Positions 12,901 to 24,180 of a stretch of DNA of 64,000 bases are shown piece by piece (positions within the stretch are counted from its first letter, which is position 1; every line of letters begins with the position of its first letter). This DNA is from Nageia nagi (Eukaryota; Pinophyta). The position numbers were made by a program, and so were the translations under genes. The notes beneath the pieces were generated by a model, which saw nothing but the letters and a program-made list of their open reading frames with translations, searched no databases and had not been told where the DNA came from. The stretch covers positions 76,446,001 through 76,510,000 of the forward strand of contig JBITNC010000001.1 of the NCBI GenBank assembly GCA_050084985.1, in the 5' to 3' direction.

Positions 12901-13867
12901 ATTTGAAATAGTTTGAGTCATTGAGTAGTAGGCAACATTAGCAGTATGCTTGTTCTTCTTTCTATTATTGAAAGTTCTCACATTTGCATTTCCCTTACCT
13001 TTTTGAGCAAATTTCTTTTTGCGACAATTATACTCTTTGTGCCCAAAGATACCACAAAAGTTACAATTTCCATCAAACTTTTCTCTGAGGTGTTGGATTG
13101 ATTGATCCAGCTTTGTCATTCCTTTGCCTGTAGTTGCCATGATTGTTGTTGCCCTTTTTGTCATACTTCCTGAAGGTAGATGAGGACTTGTTGTCTTTGA
13201 ATTTGTAATGTTTGAACTTTTTCTTGAAAGGAGTTTTGGTTGCTCCTAGAGCAATGCTATGGTCCTTTGGAGAAAGGTTTAACATTTTCTTGTTCAAAGT
13301 TTCCTCATGCTTTAGAAGAAGTCTAGAAAGGTTATCAAGTGAGATGACATCTTCTTCATCATCGAGCCTTGTTTCCATAACTATGACAAAGTTGCTGAAC
13401 TTTGTAGTAAGGCTTTGAAGAATGATGAAGACCATGAACTCATCATTGATCCAGTTGCACCCACAACCAACCAGTTGTGTCCTGAGGTCAATGATTTTGT
13501 TTAAGTAAATGGAGGCACTTTCATCTTCACTTTATCGATACTGCAACAACTTTTGTAGAATGGTAAACCTCCTTGAAAATTTGGACCCAAGGTAAATTTT
13601 CTTTAATCTATCCTAAGCTTCCTTTGCTAAAGTTGATGAAGAAATCATGAGAAGGACATCATATGAAACTGCACGGTAAATCATGGAAGTTGCTAACTCA
13701 TTCTTTGAGTTGTATACTTCAAGAGCCTTCTCATCGGTAGGAGCAACCACGTCTTCACTAACTGTCTGCCATAGCTTTCTTGCTTGTAACTCGACTTTCA
13801 TACGAGGTTCCCATATTCCAAAGTTGGAACCATCGAGTATGTGCTTGGGAACGAAGGTTTCAACCAT
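9950..13867 (-). pseudogene. Copia gag-pol polyprotein of element B, disrupted
   Basis: The gag ATG is at 13867 and the frame ends with the TAA at 9950. Recognisable parts are gag, an intact zinc knuckle (CNFCGIFGHKEYNC), protease (WIVDSGCTNHMC), integrase (the HHCC finger, then the D, D and E core with VHSDLMGPF, FIDDFSRM and QQNGVAERK), RT with LLYVDDLLI, and RNase H. Damage includes stops in gag (TGG to TAG near 13612 and CAA to TAA near 13533), a TGA in the integrase finger near 12510, small deletions in RT near 11035, 11106 and 11162, and the TAG at the RT/RNase H junction near 10650. Confidence 0.94.
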
Positions 13868-16718
13868 TGCTACAAAAATAAATGAATATGCAATAAGAAT
13901 GTAAACTTTTACAATTTTCATCTATACATATAAAACATCTAATAAGCAAACATGTCCCACATGTGTAAACTCATTAACCACGATCCATAGAAGGATAAAG
14001 TTGGGGTTGTTTTCTTGTATAGAATTAGGCCTTCACCTGGATGCCCGCAAGGTGGAGCCCAGGTACTACCAGTCCTCAACCAGTTCACCTTGGTCAGTGA
14101 TATACTCTCACAAGGAGAAGTACCTACTATTTTCCAAGGATCCAACGTATCTTGGATCGGCCATTTTAATTATCTTGATTAAGGGTTTCAATTTTCCTCC
14201 TAGGTTATCAGGATAATCCCTGAATGGACGTGCGAACATGTGGTATCACTACACACATGCCTGTCCACCTAATAGAGTTATGTCCAATCCAACAGAGGTC
14301 TTAGGGGCAATTAAGATGGACTTACCACCACTCGGTTCTTCGGACTAAAAGGGCTCCAGTCTGCCCTGTCCTCACCTCATGGCTCCCCAAATAAGTCATG
14401 TTGTGGAAAATACATGCAGATGTATTCATTTTAGGGGTTACTTTTCAAATTTTTGCGTATTGCAAGTATAAGCAAATATGCAAAAAATATAAAGTAAAGT
14501 GAAAATACTCCATCCACACGAACTTGAAACCTTAAGAGGCCAAAAATTGAGTCCAATGGGTTTTGTTCTAACCCCTAAAGGACTTTTACATTGTTCATAT
14601 TTTTCTCAATTTATTCAAGCACTTAATGAATTAAACAAAGAACTAAGTCCTACTTAGTATTTAATTCATAACATGCATTGTTTCATGACTTAAAAATTTA
14701 AGTAAGCATGCATCATGCATTAAAAATTTAAGTCCTAAGCATGTTTTATTCTTCAAACAAGATACATGCATCATATGCAACATCTAGATAAAATTTAAGT
14801 AAAAAAAATTATACCAAGTCCCCCCCTTTTTACTTAAAGATGTATCCCTTTTTACTATGCTTAGAGATGGCATATGCACTTAAATGAAACATGCAATGTT
14901 GAGTAGAATATTAGAAATAGGCTAAGTATGCCTAAGTGCATTTAATGGGAGCAATTGACTTGGAAGCAAGTAAGGAAAAATGCCTAAGAAGGATAAGTGT
15001 GTAAGTTGTAATAGGAGACCCATACCCCAATTTTTAATGTTGCGCCTACTTTAAGCACTAAAAAAAATATTCCTAAGTCAATAAACAATTAAATGCTTTG
15101 TGGTTGGAAAATATGAACCCCCATTTTTCTTCCACCAAGAAAAGCATACGTTGCTTTTGGAAGAACAAAAATGCAAGGAGTCAACTAAATTAACTTAATG
15201 CATTTAAGTGCATTAAAAAGACTAAGAAGACTTGCAAGAAGTTGGCAACCATCAACCTTGACCGTGGGAAGGAGGATGACCTGCATGAAGGCAATTAGAG
15301 GACAGCCTGTGGAGATGATGGTGGCAGGGGAGACCAAAGTCGACGAGGAGGAGGAGGTTTAAGGAAACTATATCTTCCCTACAGAGCAGAGAGAGGAGGC
15401 GAGGGTAGTCGGGAGATGGTGGATATCCTACGATCATTGCAGGCCACGCAACGTGGGAGACTAGAATGGCACTGTTGGGTAAACAATTCCTGTGCCTTCC
15501 CGTGGTGTGCATATCCTACGATCATTTCAGTCCATGAAATGGTGTCTGTAGCATCATGGAGAAACAACTCGCGTGGACAGTCGGTGAGCACTGTAGTGTG
15601 TGAATCAGGATGAGGAATCAACCAGCTTCAAGATTGTAAGTGCGGTGGAATCATACTACAGGAAGGAAGTTCCACACTAGGCACAAACACTCTGCCATGT
15701 CAGTCCATGCAATCGACGTCTGCGATCAGTGCAGGCGAGGAAATGCAGCAGAGGACGGGGAGGTGGAGGCAGTCGGGCGGAGCAAGTCGGGCTGCAGCTG
15801 TGGGAGGAGGAGGCGTTTCACGTGAGGTGCATGCGTGGGAGGAGCATGGGCGGAGGTGGTCGCCACCAGAGGTGCACTTGTTATTGGACCCCCCGATTGA
15901 ATAAATTTTTAGACGTTTTAATTTAGTTAATTTGACCCCCCAATTTAATTTTGATTTAATTTTTATCTAATGACCCCCCCAATAGATATTTATTTATTGT
16001 GATTGTAAATAAATTGAAAAACATAATAAAAAATATATATATAGGTTTGAGTATTTAAATAGATTAAAATATATGTAATTTTGTTTTGATTATTGTAAAC
16101 AAAATAAAACTATATATTTGTGATTATATTTTAAACAAAATAAAATATATATATATATATAAATATAGATAATTTGAGCTTTTGCAACTCAAAAAACAAA
16201 TTGTCCTCCTTTTATTTTTGGAAATGTTAATGCCTTTTGCTTAGGATCATATCACTAACTCACTAATGATAGTATATATGAGAAATTTCATAATAATACA
16301 TTACTACTAACATAAAAAATGTTAGTACAATTATTACAATTTTGCATCATATATTGGTATTTAATCAAATAATTGAACCAACACATACTTTTAAGTTCAA
16401 TATAACATGACCAACAAATTACAATTGTTGTATACTAACCCTTTTTAAAAGAACTATAGCAATTTAAAATTGCAAGTAACATAGAGGATTAGTAAAAAAT
16501 TGCAACTTGTTAATCATAACTTAAAAAAAAAAGGAACTAACACATAGCAAATAAGGTGTTAGTAGCATTATGTAATAATCAAAATAAATGACCAAATGAG
16601 GAGAATCTTTATACCTGCTCTTTAAAATTTACCTCACCAAGGGGTGAAAGATGAGGAGTGAAGAAGGATGAACCTCCAAGATGTAGCTTCCACACCAAAA
16701 GAAGAGCTTCCACAACAA
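13868..16718 (-). other. 5' untranslated leader of element B
   Basis: A leader of about 2.85 kb. Next to gag a predicted intron spans 13870-14325 (donor GTAAGT, acceptor TTTTTGTAG). The middle part (about 14400-15200) is AT-rich, with pieces shared with C and E. At 15250-15720 there are PPR-like coding fragments. From 15890 to 16700 it is strongly AT-rich, with short TA runs near 16140. Confidence 0.8.
15425..15720 (-). pseudogene. Captured PPR-like gene fragment in the leader of B
   Basis: Read in the same direction as the element, 15579-15475 encodes CPRELFLHDATDTISWTEMI followed by VGYAHHGKAQELF, which fits a plant PLS-type pentatricopeptide repeat. About 88 bases downstream a second motif, HVAWPAMIVGYP (around 15452-15420), lies in another frame. 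A degenerate third, IAWTDMAEC, lies near 15700. PPR proteins bind organelle RNA in plants, but this piece is too short and frameshifted to make one. I infer that it derives from a host PPR gene carried by the retrotransposon. Confidence 0.68.
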
Positions 16719-16731
16719 GGCTCTGATACCA
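16719..16731 (-). other. Primer binding site of element B
   Basis: On the minus strand this reads TGGTATCAGAGCC, complementary to the 3' end of plant initiator methionine tRNA, and it starts two bases inside the 5' LTR end. This is the usual copia primer. Confidence 0.93.
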
Positions 16732-16733
16732 AT

Positions 16734-17222
16734 TGAAGGATTTGAACTAGATCTAAACAAATCCTCTAGGACCTTAGACTAGGAAACTCAAGTGTACACA
16801 AGATAACACAATCACTCAAGATAACACATCAATATAATGTGGTTCCTCCCTCCTTGGGAGTACATCCACAACTAGTTCTCTTATTCTCAAATCTATGTCT
16901 CTCTTACAACTATTCTCTAGCTCTCTCCTACAAAACCAAGTAGAGTAATTTTACTCAAAACTTAGATGTGTTTACAAGAGGAAAGGCCCTCTATTTATAG
17001 GTTGAGAGCACCTCCCTAACCTTCCTTTAACCCAAGGGTAAGGTTAGGGTTACATTAAATGTATCACCAAACTTCAACCTACCAACTAACTCCTTTGGTA
17101 AAGTCAAAGTCTACATATTAAAGAATTCTATTAATCACTTAAGGTATCTACATACCCTTAAGTGATTAATTGAATTTACAAGGAGTCTAGATATTCACAA
17201 TATTTCATTACAAATTCTAACA
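16734..17222 (-). repeat. 5' LTR of element B
   Basis: Matches 8639-9127 with about six differences. The minus-strand TATA-type box (complement of tatttata, near 16992) would drive the element transcript. Confidence 0.95.
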
Positions 17223-17227
17223 CATAC
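17223..17227. other. Target-site duplication of element B, right copy (CATAC)
   Basis: Exact repeat of 8634-8638; the leader of element A resumes after it. Confidence 0.95.
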
Positions 17228-17684
17228 GATGGAGGGATAGTAGGGAGTTTGAAGCAGAAGGTAGGGTCCAGAATGATAGGGCACATTTAAACACATGGAT
17301 ATATAACAATTTCATTGTAAGCATGTGGATAGGGTCTGTATAGGGAGAGGAGTGCTCGAGGAGTAGGTGACGTGCGAGGGTGGAGAGGCATGTAGACAGG
17401 TTGAAGTGGTTGGTCTGAGTTTGATACACAAACCAAGTCATACAAACTATGAATCTTTGGCATCGTGCTTCACCCCTGCCACTTGAGTTTACCCTCACAA
17501 AAGCTGGCTCACCCTACCACGTAGGCGCAACCCCCTTGGGCGATGCCATCTATGCATAGCTTGCTATCATTGTAGTCCATAGACTCCATTTCGATGAGGC
17601 ATTCTCAACAATGTAAGAAGATGAGAAATGGAGACCTCCAAATTGAAGAAGTTTCAAAGAATGTTGAAGGAGCTTCCACACCAA
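17228..17684 (-). other. 5' untranslated leader of element A, distal part
   Basis: This joins to 8633 once B is removed. A minus-strand frame (about 17498-17217) is open across part of it, but I cannot assign it to a family. It lies where the PPR-like pieces sit in B, C and E and has no clear PPR motif. Confidence 0.7.
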
Positions 17685-17696
17685 GCTCTGATACCA
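17685..17696 (-). other. Primer binding site of element A
   Basis: On the minus strand this reads TGGTATCAGAGC, matching the initiator methionine tRNA 3' end, two bases from the LTR. Confidence 0.92.
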
Positions 17697-17698
17697 AT

Positions 17699-18187
17699 TG
17701 AAGGAATTAGATCTACACTAATTCTCAAGGTCCAATACTATAGGAAACTTAATCATTCAACATCTACAAGCTAATAACACCATTCACACAAGATAACACC
17801 AATATAAGTGGTTCCTCCCTCCTTGGGAGTACATCCACAACTAGATCTCAATTCTCAAACTATGCACCCTCTTACTACAATTCATTTCTCTCCTACACAA
17901 ACTAGTAGAGTAATCTTACTCAAAATCTTAGTTATGTTACAAAAGGAGAGGCCCTCTATTTATAGCATGAGAGCACCTCCCTAACCTCCCTTTAACCCAA
18001 GGGTAAGGTTAGGGTTACAATAAATATATTACCTAACTTTAACCTACCAACTAACCACTTGGTAAGGTCAAAGTTTACATAATAAAGAATTCAATTAATC
18101 CCTTAAGGTATCTAAATATCCTTTAAGTGATTAATTGAATTTACAAGGAGTTTAGATATTCACAATATTTCATTACAAATTCTAACA
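17699..18187 (-). repeat. 5' LTR of element A
   Basis: A 489 bp repeat matching 1193-1680, with the canonical tg start retained here (tgaaggaattag) and taaca at the other end. Confidence 0.94.
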
Positions 18188-18479
18188 ACAAGAAGTTGGA
18201 TATGTCAACTTGGAGCATGTTAATTTTAAATTAGGGTAATAGTATGATGGTTTGAGAAATCTAAGAAAATCTTTCCTTAAATGCTTCCCTATTCAGTTGA
18301 TAGCTTAGCAACACACTAACATCAACCCTACATCATGCTAAATTAATGTTGAACATAAACAACTACCTACTTTCTTGGAATCTATGTCTAGGAGATGTAC
18401 AAGCCTAATATATATATTTTTGAAATCATGTACACTATACAATTTCTAATGGGTGTTACAAGATCATCTTATCATTTAG

Positions 18480-19626
18480 TAATGCTTCAAATAGATCTTA
18501 TTAATAGGAATAGGTAATTCCTGGGACTTGATGATGTTTTAGAATTTAAAAGCATTACTTTGCATGGATTGAATGATTATATAAGACCCACTCTAAAGAG
18601 AGTCAAATTTTTAGTGTCTTTCATGCTTTGCTCTCTCCTCATCCCATTTGACAACAATGTCACTTAGTTTAAACTTCACTCAGAAATTTTTTTCTTATCA
18701 AACCATTTCTTGATAATGTGCTAGCAATATTGAAATGACTCATATGTTTTATTTTGTTCTTTCTCCAACTTTAGGAGCTGGGTATACCTAGATTGTAATG
18801 GCTCAAAATCATGTTCTTTCATTTATTGCAAGATTTTTAATGCTTGTAAGTCAATATGTATTGCCTATACAAGTCTTTTACCATATACCAATGCATATGA
18901 AGATGTTTTGATTGTTAATTTAATGTTGATCTTATCTACCCATAATGCAAAGTCCAATTATGTATGCCACTATCTAGGATTCTCTTCAATTGTTCTTTTG
19001 ATGATTCAAGTTAGGTTTTTATTAGTTAATTCAGACAACCCATTACTTTATGGGTAATAATTTGAAGAGAATAACCAATATATCCCATATTTAGCAATAA
19101 AATTTGATAAGTTACCTCCAATAAATGTTAGGCCATTATTCAAGATAACAATTTATGGGATTCTAAAGTGATTGATTATTCTTTTGATCATTTCTACCAC
19201 CACTTATTGATTTGTATTCTTACATGGCATAGCTTCTGACCATTTAGTAAATTAATATGTTGCAATCAAAATTAATTTATGGCCTACTGAGAAATTTGGG
19301 TTTATAACACTAATGAAGTCCACACCCCATTGTTGGAAGGGTTCCTCAACTACTATAGGTTTAAGATGCATAGTATCTTACTTTATTCTTTCTATAAATT
19401 TATTGCATTTTTCACATTATTGGGTAATATTGAATGAACCTTGAAATATGGTGGGCCAGTAACATCCGATTTGTAATATTTTTACTATTGTAGCTGGTCC
19501 ACTATAATGCCTACTAGAGAATCTATAATAAAATTTGTGCAATATCCTTGAGGATTCATAATGAGTCACACATCTTAATAGGGTTTGATTAATGTTCTTT
19601 CTATATAGATGATCATCTATTATCAC
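18480..19626 (-). pseudogene. Gypsy integrase remnant
   Basis: The zinc-binding part reads from 19626 (LYRKNINQTLLRCVTHYES, then HYSGPATIVKILQIGCYWP). The core follows at about 19380-19020 with FQQWGVDFI for the first catalytic Asp and NNG where the second catalytic Asp (normally DNG) is expected; the Glu remains in SNGLSELTNK. The C-terminal region (about 18890-18480) matches the usual post-core segment only in pieces. Stops and the lost Asp mean it is inactive. Confidence 0.8.
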
Positions 19627-19949
19627 AAACTTTAGAGCATGTAGCTTGAATCTCCTTTTCTGAAATATGTCTAGAGATTCAAGATATTTACTAATTTGAA
19701 AATAAAAAATAACTTGCTTAATCCAATCACTTTCTTCATTAAGTTGCTACTCATCCTTTATGATAGTAATCATATGTGAAGCTTCAACTATAATTTCACA
19801 TAAAACTTGGACTCTAATCAATTTGGTTTAATTTTCATATTATATTCTATTATTTTAGTAATCTAACCAACCTTTCCTTCACCTAAATTTCCTCATATAA
19901 CATAATTTCTTACATCTGAATGGATAGTAAGTATAAGAATTCTATTATG

Positions 19950-20990
19950 AGAGATATAATGCTTTAATTTTTTAAGTCTTTTCATTATAAAAAACACTTG
20001 CTTTTCAATAAATTAGTACCTTTTTTGGTGTTGATGCAGTGTTTGGCTATGAAAGGTAATCGAATGTCCTTTTTTCTTATCATCTTTTTTGTGCTAGAAT
20101 TGTAGCAATACTTCCTTTTTCTCCATATGCATACATGATGAAATATTTTAATATATCAATATTTTTAAGTAATGGAGCTTCTGTTATGGCCTTTTTAATT
20201 TCTTTAGAGGCTATTTTTGCTTCATCTAACCAAGAAAATATAGCATCTTTCTTTAGAATTGAAATGATTAGGGATACAATCTCTAAAAAATCATTAATGA
20301 ATTTTTTAACAAAATTGATCTAACCAAAGAATGATTGCAAGGCTTTATTGTTAGAGGGGAGTGGCAATGCTTTAATATATTGCACTCTATCTAGATCAAT
20401 TATTAATCCCTCCTCTAAGATAATATGGCCATGTAATTTTCCTTAGTTAATCATAAAATAAGATTTTTTGGATTAATTGAAATACCAAATTTCATGTATT
20501 TTTCAAAAACGTATCTGAGATATTATAGATTATCCTTTCTACTCTTAAAGAATATTGTAATATCATCTAGATATTCTAAGATAATCTTATTTATCAGATC
20601 ATCGAATGCATGATCCATGGCTCTTTAAAAAGTAGCTCCCACACTAGAAAGATCAAAAGGTATTCTTTGAACAGGAAGTATTCTCTATTTAGTTATAAAT
20701 TCAATTTTGTATTGATCTTCATCTTTGACCTAAATTTGGTTAAATCCTAAGTAGCCATCAATCTTTAAAAAATAGCAAGCTTTGGCTACTGTATGCAGGT
20801 TATATTCCATAGATAGGAGAGGATAACTATCTTTGAGAGACATTTGATTTAAATTTTTGAAATCAATAGAGAGTCTCCTTTCCCCACTCTTCTTTCTAAT
20901 AAGAACTAGATTTGCAACCCAAGAAGAATGCTTTAGAGGATAAATAATTTTTGAATCAAGTAGCTTGATTAAATCTTATTTTATAGCTTC
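19950..20990 (-). pseudogene. Gypsy reverse transcriptase and RNase H remnant
   Basis: From about 20990 the frame reads WVANLVLIRKKSGERRLSID, then FLKIDGYLGFNQI, QRIPFDLSSVGATF and the catalytic EYLDDITIF near 20570. The thumb and connection continue with KFGISINPKKSYF and IFSWLDEAK, and the first strand of the associated RNase H follows (MYAYGEKGSIATILAQK, about 20140-20085). Several stops interrupt it. Confidence 0.82.
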
Positions 20991-21020
20991 TTCTATTTTT
21001 GTGTTAACTGGCCTTTGTTT

Positions 21021-21212
21021 TTACATGCATGGTTTGGCATTTAGTTCAATCTCAATTATGTGTTGGATGACACTCTTATCATATATCTTAAGATCATCAT
21101 AAGTCCAAGCAATTGCTTTGAATAACTCATGATAAGTTTGAGATATAACAACTTTTTTTTCATTAAAACACTCTGAACCTATCTTTATATATCTATCAGT
21201 TTGTATTTCCAA
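21021..21212 (-). pseudogene. Gypsy linker before RT
   Basis: This short open frame contains FKAIAWTYDDLKIYDKSVIQ and HIIEIELNAKP, the segment that precedes RT in Tat-like gypsy polyproteins (a peptide of the type AWTYEDL...YDPSIIQH). It fixes the RNase H-like domain at 21500-21930 as lying before RT in the same polyprotein. Confidence 0.7.
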
Positions 21213-21499
21213 CTTAACATAACTCTCCTTCTGGATGGTTAAGGATTTAACTTTGTAGACATCTTCTAAATCAAATAAACTTTCAAAAGAGAGTAATCAT
21301 TTTGATATAATATTATTTCTAAGTTAGATAACATCTAATTCTTGAAAATAATTAGGTAATTCTTGAATACCAAAAGTGTGGGCTACTACTTCATCCAAAA
21401 GGAAGTTCATTATATGCTCATTGAAATTAAATACTTGTCAAAAATTTGCAGCATCAGGTACTAAAGGCCTACATTGAACTTTGAATCCAAGAGTTCCTT

Positions 21500-21930
21500 T
21501 TTTATAATAAATAAGGTTGTAATGTGTCCCTTTACCAGCAAGTGCATTAGCCATTTGGTTGTACCTTATAGGAATAAATATAAAATTAATAGCTAAGAAT
21601 GACTCCAATAAAGCTTGAACTCTATTTTTGTAGGTATTCAAATAATGATGTTTTACACTAATCTAATTTTTGAGTTACTTTATGACCAATTCTAAATCCT
21701 TATGGATAATTAAACATTTGATACCTATAGTGATCACTTTAGATAACCCTAAATAAAGGGATTCATACTTAGTAACATTATTTATACAAATCCATATGAA
21801 TATGAAGAAAAATATTTTTCATATGTCCTTCTGAGGATTTGAACACAACTCTAGCTTCACATCCATACTTACATATGGATTTATCAAAGTACATCATCCA
21901 TATCTCATGCTCCTTTTTAACTATGATCGA
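21500..21930 (-). pseudogene. RNase H-type domain between protease and RT of the gypsy element
   Basis: The minus strand reads EIWMMYFDKSICKYGCEARV, then after one frameshift NNVTKYESLYLGLSKVITIG, CLIIHKDLELVIK and finally FIFIPIRYNQMANALAGKG. This is the pattern of a plant-type RNase H: Asp in the first strand, Glu in NNxxxYE, Asp in the GDSxLV-like piece, and the ADALA-like end (here NALA). Two stops and the frameshift show decay. The assignment rests on motif order and spacing. Confidence 0.76.
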
Positions 21931-22129
21931 GATTGGCTAAGCATCTTCATATAAATAATAATTACCCATACCAGTATCTGTGACCTAATAATTTAAATCA
22001 TTTATTAAAAGAAATTCAATTTTTTGGAGTGATTCTCTAAGTGTATCCCTTTCAAATACTTCCATAGGTTGAGGGCCATTCAAACAATTTTATTTTATGA
22101 TCTTTTTAAGATGAAAACTTTTGGTGCCC

Positions 22130-22729
22130 TCATTTAGAATTTTTATTTATTTATTTTGGAAGGGAGAGATAAGTATAGTCTAAAGCTAAGTATCTTTCCA
22201 ATTTAACAATGAATTCTATGGATAAACATATTCTAAATAGAGATGGAAGATCAACTATAATGATATCTTGAATAATACAAATGTCAAAAAATGCATTCAA
22301 GGTTATTGGAACTTCTTTAACACTACCAATGATATCTACAAAGGAAGAATCTAATTGTATGACACCATCAATACATCTTGTAATGTACAACTTCATTTCA
22401 TTTGCAATAACTTTAAGAATTATAGTAATTACAACTTAAGTATCTATCATACAGTTATTTACTACCCAACCTTCTAATCATAGGGATAGATAGAATGGTG
22501 GGGGTATCCTTATACATATGGGAGCTAAAGGGACATTATCAGATATTGCAAAGATGACATTTCCTTCATTTACCTTTTTTTTACTATTATTTAGTTTCAA
22601 AGCTTCTTGCAAAAGATCTAATTGACATGGTATCTTTAATGCATCAAACATAGTCATCTTATAAGTAGTTTTCTTTAATTTTTCTATAATATTATATGGA
22701 GTATATGAAATAAGCTTAATTGATTTCAC
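22130..22729 (-). pseudogene. Gypsy protease region
   Basis: The minus strand reads VVNNCMIDT followed by a stop where the retropepsin D-S/T-G is expected (about 22465). Then come IIGSVKEVPITLNAF and IIIVDLPSLFRICLSIEFI, which fit the flap and second-half strands of a gypsy protease, and LALDYTYLSLPK at the end. The upstream frame at 22729-22478 is the variable stretch before the protease. The lost Gly makes it inactive. Confidence 0.65.
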
Positions 22730-23942
22730 TTGTTGAAGTGTTTTGAATTATTGAGTGGCCTTTTCTTTATGATAATCTATAATAAAAGGATACTTCAATG
22801 CATTAGGTATCTCCTTTAAGATTTCTTTTTTGACCATAATGGGGTTTGTTTCAACAGGGACATTAGTACCTAAAATTTGAGAAACACTTCCCATATTCTA
22901 AGAAATACTACCTAAATGTGCTAGGAATTGATCTTGTTAATTTTTTAGCTGAGCTAAGGGAGCCTTAGCTTTCTTTGGTTCTGATTGTACTAGAATAGAT
23001 ACTTGATTTTGCTAAATATTTTAGGGTTGTTGTAGAACCATTGAGGAGGAAGCTCTAGATTACAATTGGTTTATTCTTGAGCATATCCTGAAAGCTAAAA
23101 ATTTACCATGGTGAGATCAGTAATAGGATTTGATGTAGGTTCTACCATCTAGTTTGAATGCAATCCCAAATATTGATGTTGATAAGCAACACATGAGTTT
23201 GGAAAATGAGGAGCTGAACATGGGGAACACCATTTTGTAATTCTTGTAACATCACTTTCTTTATATTTCATCATAACAACATTTTTAATTATTTTAGGGA
23301 CACTTGATTATTCTGGATGGTTCATCTTGGGTTGGAATCTAGGTTAATACTAGCTATCATATCTTTTGTAATTGAAACCTTTATTCTATCTTTCTTGCAA
23401 ACTGAGCTTATTGGTAAGGTTCCTAATAGTTACCTCCAATTACCTTATTCTTTTCTCTTCTTGAGACTTAGGATTAGTACTAGTATAGTTGATGTAGGAG
23501 TAGGTAATGCTGGTATCTAATTCTAGATGATAGGTTTGGGAGGAGGTGGTAAGGCTAAAACTCCAAGATGAACAATTTATGGTACTTGGTTAGGAGGTAA
23601 ATTAGAAAATACTGGTATAATAGTTCTAAGTTGCATCTTTCCAAAGGATAGCAAGGTATGTTCAAAAGTTTTTATTATCTAGTAAACATATGAGAAGGTA
23701 TCTCCTGATATAATAATGAGCATATTAAGGTCTGGGAGAAAGACCTTCCTATAATATACCAAAGCTTGTGCACTTGTTGGTCTAATTCTTACTAGAATAG
23801 ATTTTCATGTTCTCTCAAATATGATATCAAAATAATCAATGAACTCATGAGGATGTCTTTTGATACATGCATTAAGGCTAAAGAATGTACTATCATCACC
23901 ACCTATAGCAAATATTTTAATTAAAACTTGGCATAACTTTTC

Positions 23943-24173
23943 TCATGAATTTATAGATTGAGGTATGAGAATTCTTAACCATTCAACTAGTTTGCCTTTA
24001 AAAGAGTGTGATAATAACCTAGTCATCATCATTTCATTAATGACATCAAAGTTTGAAGCCAATAAAGATACATCTTGATAATGTTCATATGGTGTTTTAC
24101 GAGACCCATCATACTTAAAAAAAACTTTGAATGTTGTTTGAGGTGTATTAAGGGATTTAGCAGCAATGACCAA
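23943..24173 (-). pseudogene. Gypsy gag fragment
   Basis: An open frame of about 76 codons reads FKYDGSRKTPYEHYQDVSLL and later MMMTRLLSHSFKGKLVEWL, typical of the conserved retrotransposon gag core in which a short helical region ends in a Trp-containing motif. Downstream, 23000-23940 continues as broken gag and linker sequence. Confidence 0.65.
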
Positions 24174-24180
24174 AGGATGA

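Larger units (their letters stand above)
8639..17222 (-). mobile_element. Ty1/copia LTR retrotransposon B, nested in A
   Basis: This is a full-length element of 8584 bp with LTRs 8639-9127 and 16734-17222, a perfect five-base duplication (CATAC), a primer site at 16719-16731 and a polypurine tract at 9128-9138. By eye its LTRs differ at about six positions, fewer than those of the host element A. It shares its LTR subtype with C. The coding region is disrupted. Confidence 0.96.
1193..18187 (-). mobile_element. Ty1/copia LTR retrotransposon A, split by nested element B
   Basis: The element lies on the minus strand with LTRs at 1193-1680 and 17699-18187, a primer site beside the right LTR and a polypurine tract beside the left LTR. 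Removing B (8639-17222) and one copy of its duplication gives a copia element of about 8.4 kb. The two LTRs differ at roughly ten substitutions and one gap by eye, more than those of B, which fits A being the older, receiving element. The left terminus has TA where TG is expected. The flanking duplication is imperfect (acaac/acaag). A has its own LTR subtype, beginning tgaaggaattagatc, unlike the other copies. Confidence 0.93.
18193..24180 (-). mobile_element. Decayed Ty3/gypsy retrotransposon, Tat-like, with dual RNase H
   Basis: On the minus strand the domains follow in the order gag (about 24170), protease (about 22500-22130), an RNase H fold (21930-21500), RT (20990-20370), the RT-associated RNase H (20330-19950) and integrase (19630-18480). 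Every part contains stops and small frameshifts, so it is an old copy. No LTRs or primer site could be found by eye. A second RNase H domain is characteristic of Tat-group elements, but in those I know it lies after RT and its own RNase H; here it lies before RT. Confidence 0.82.
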
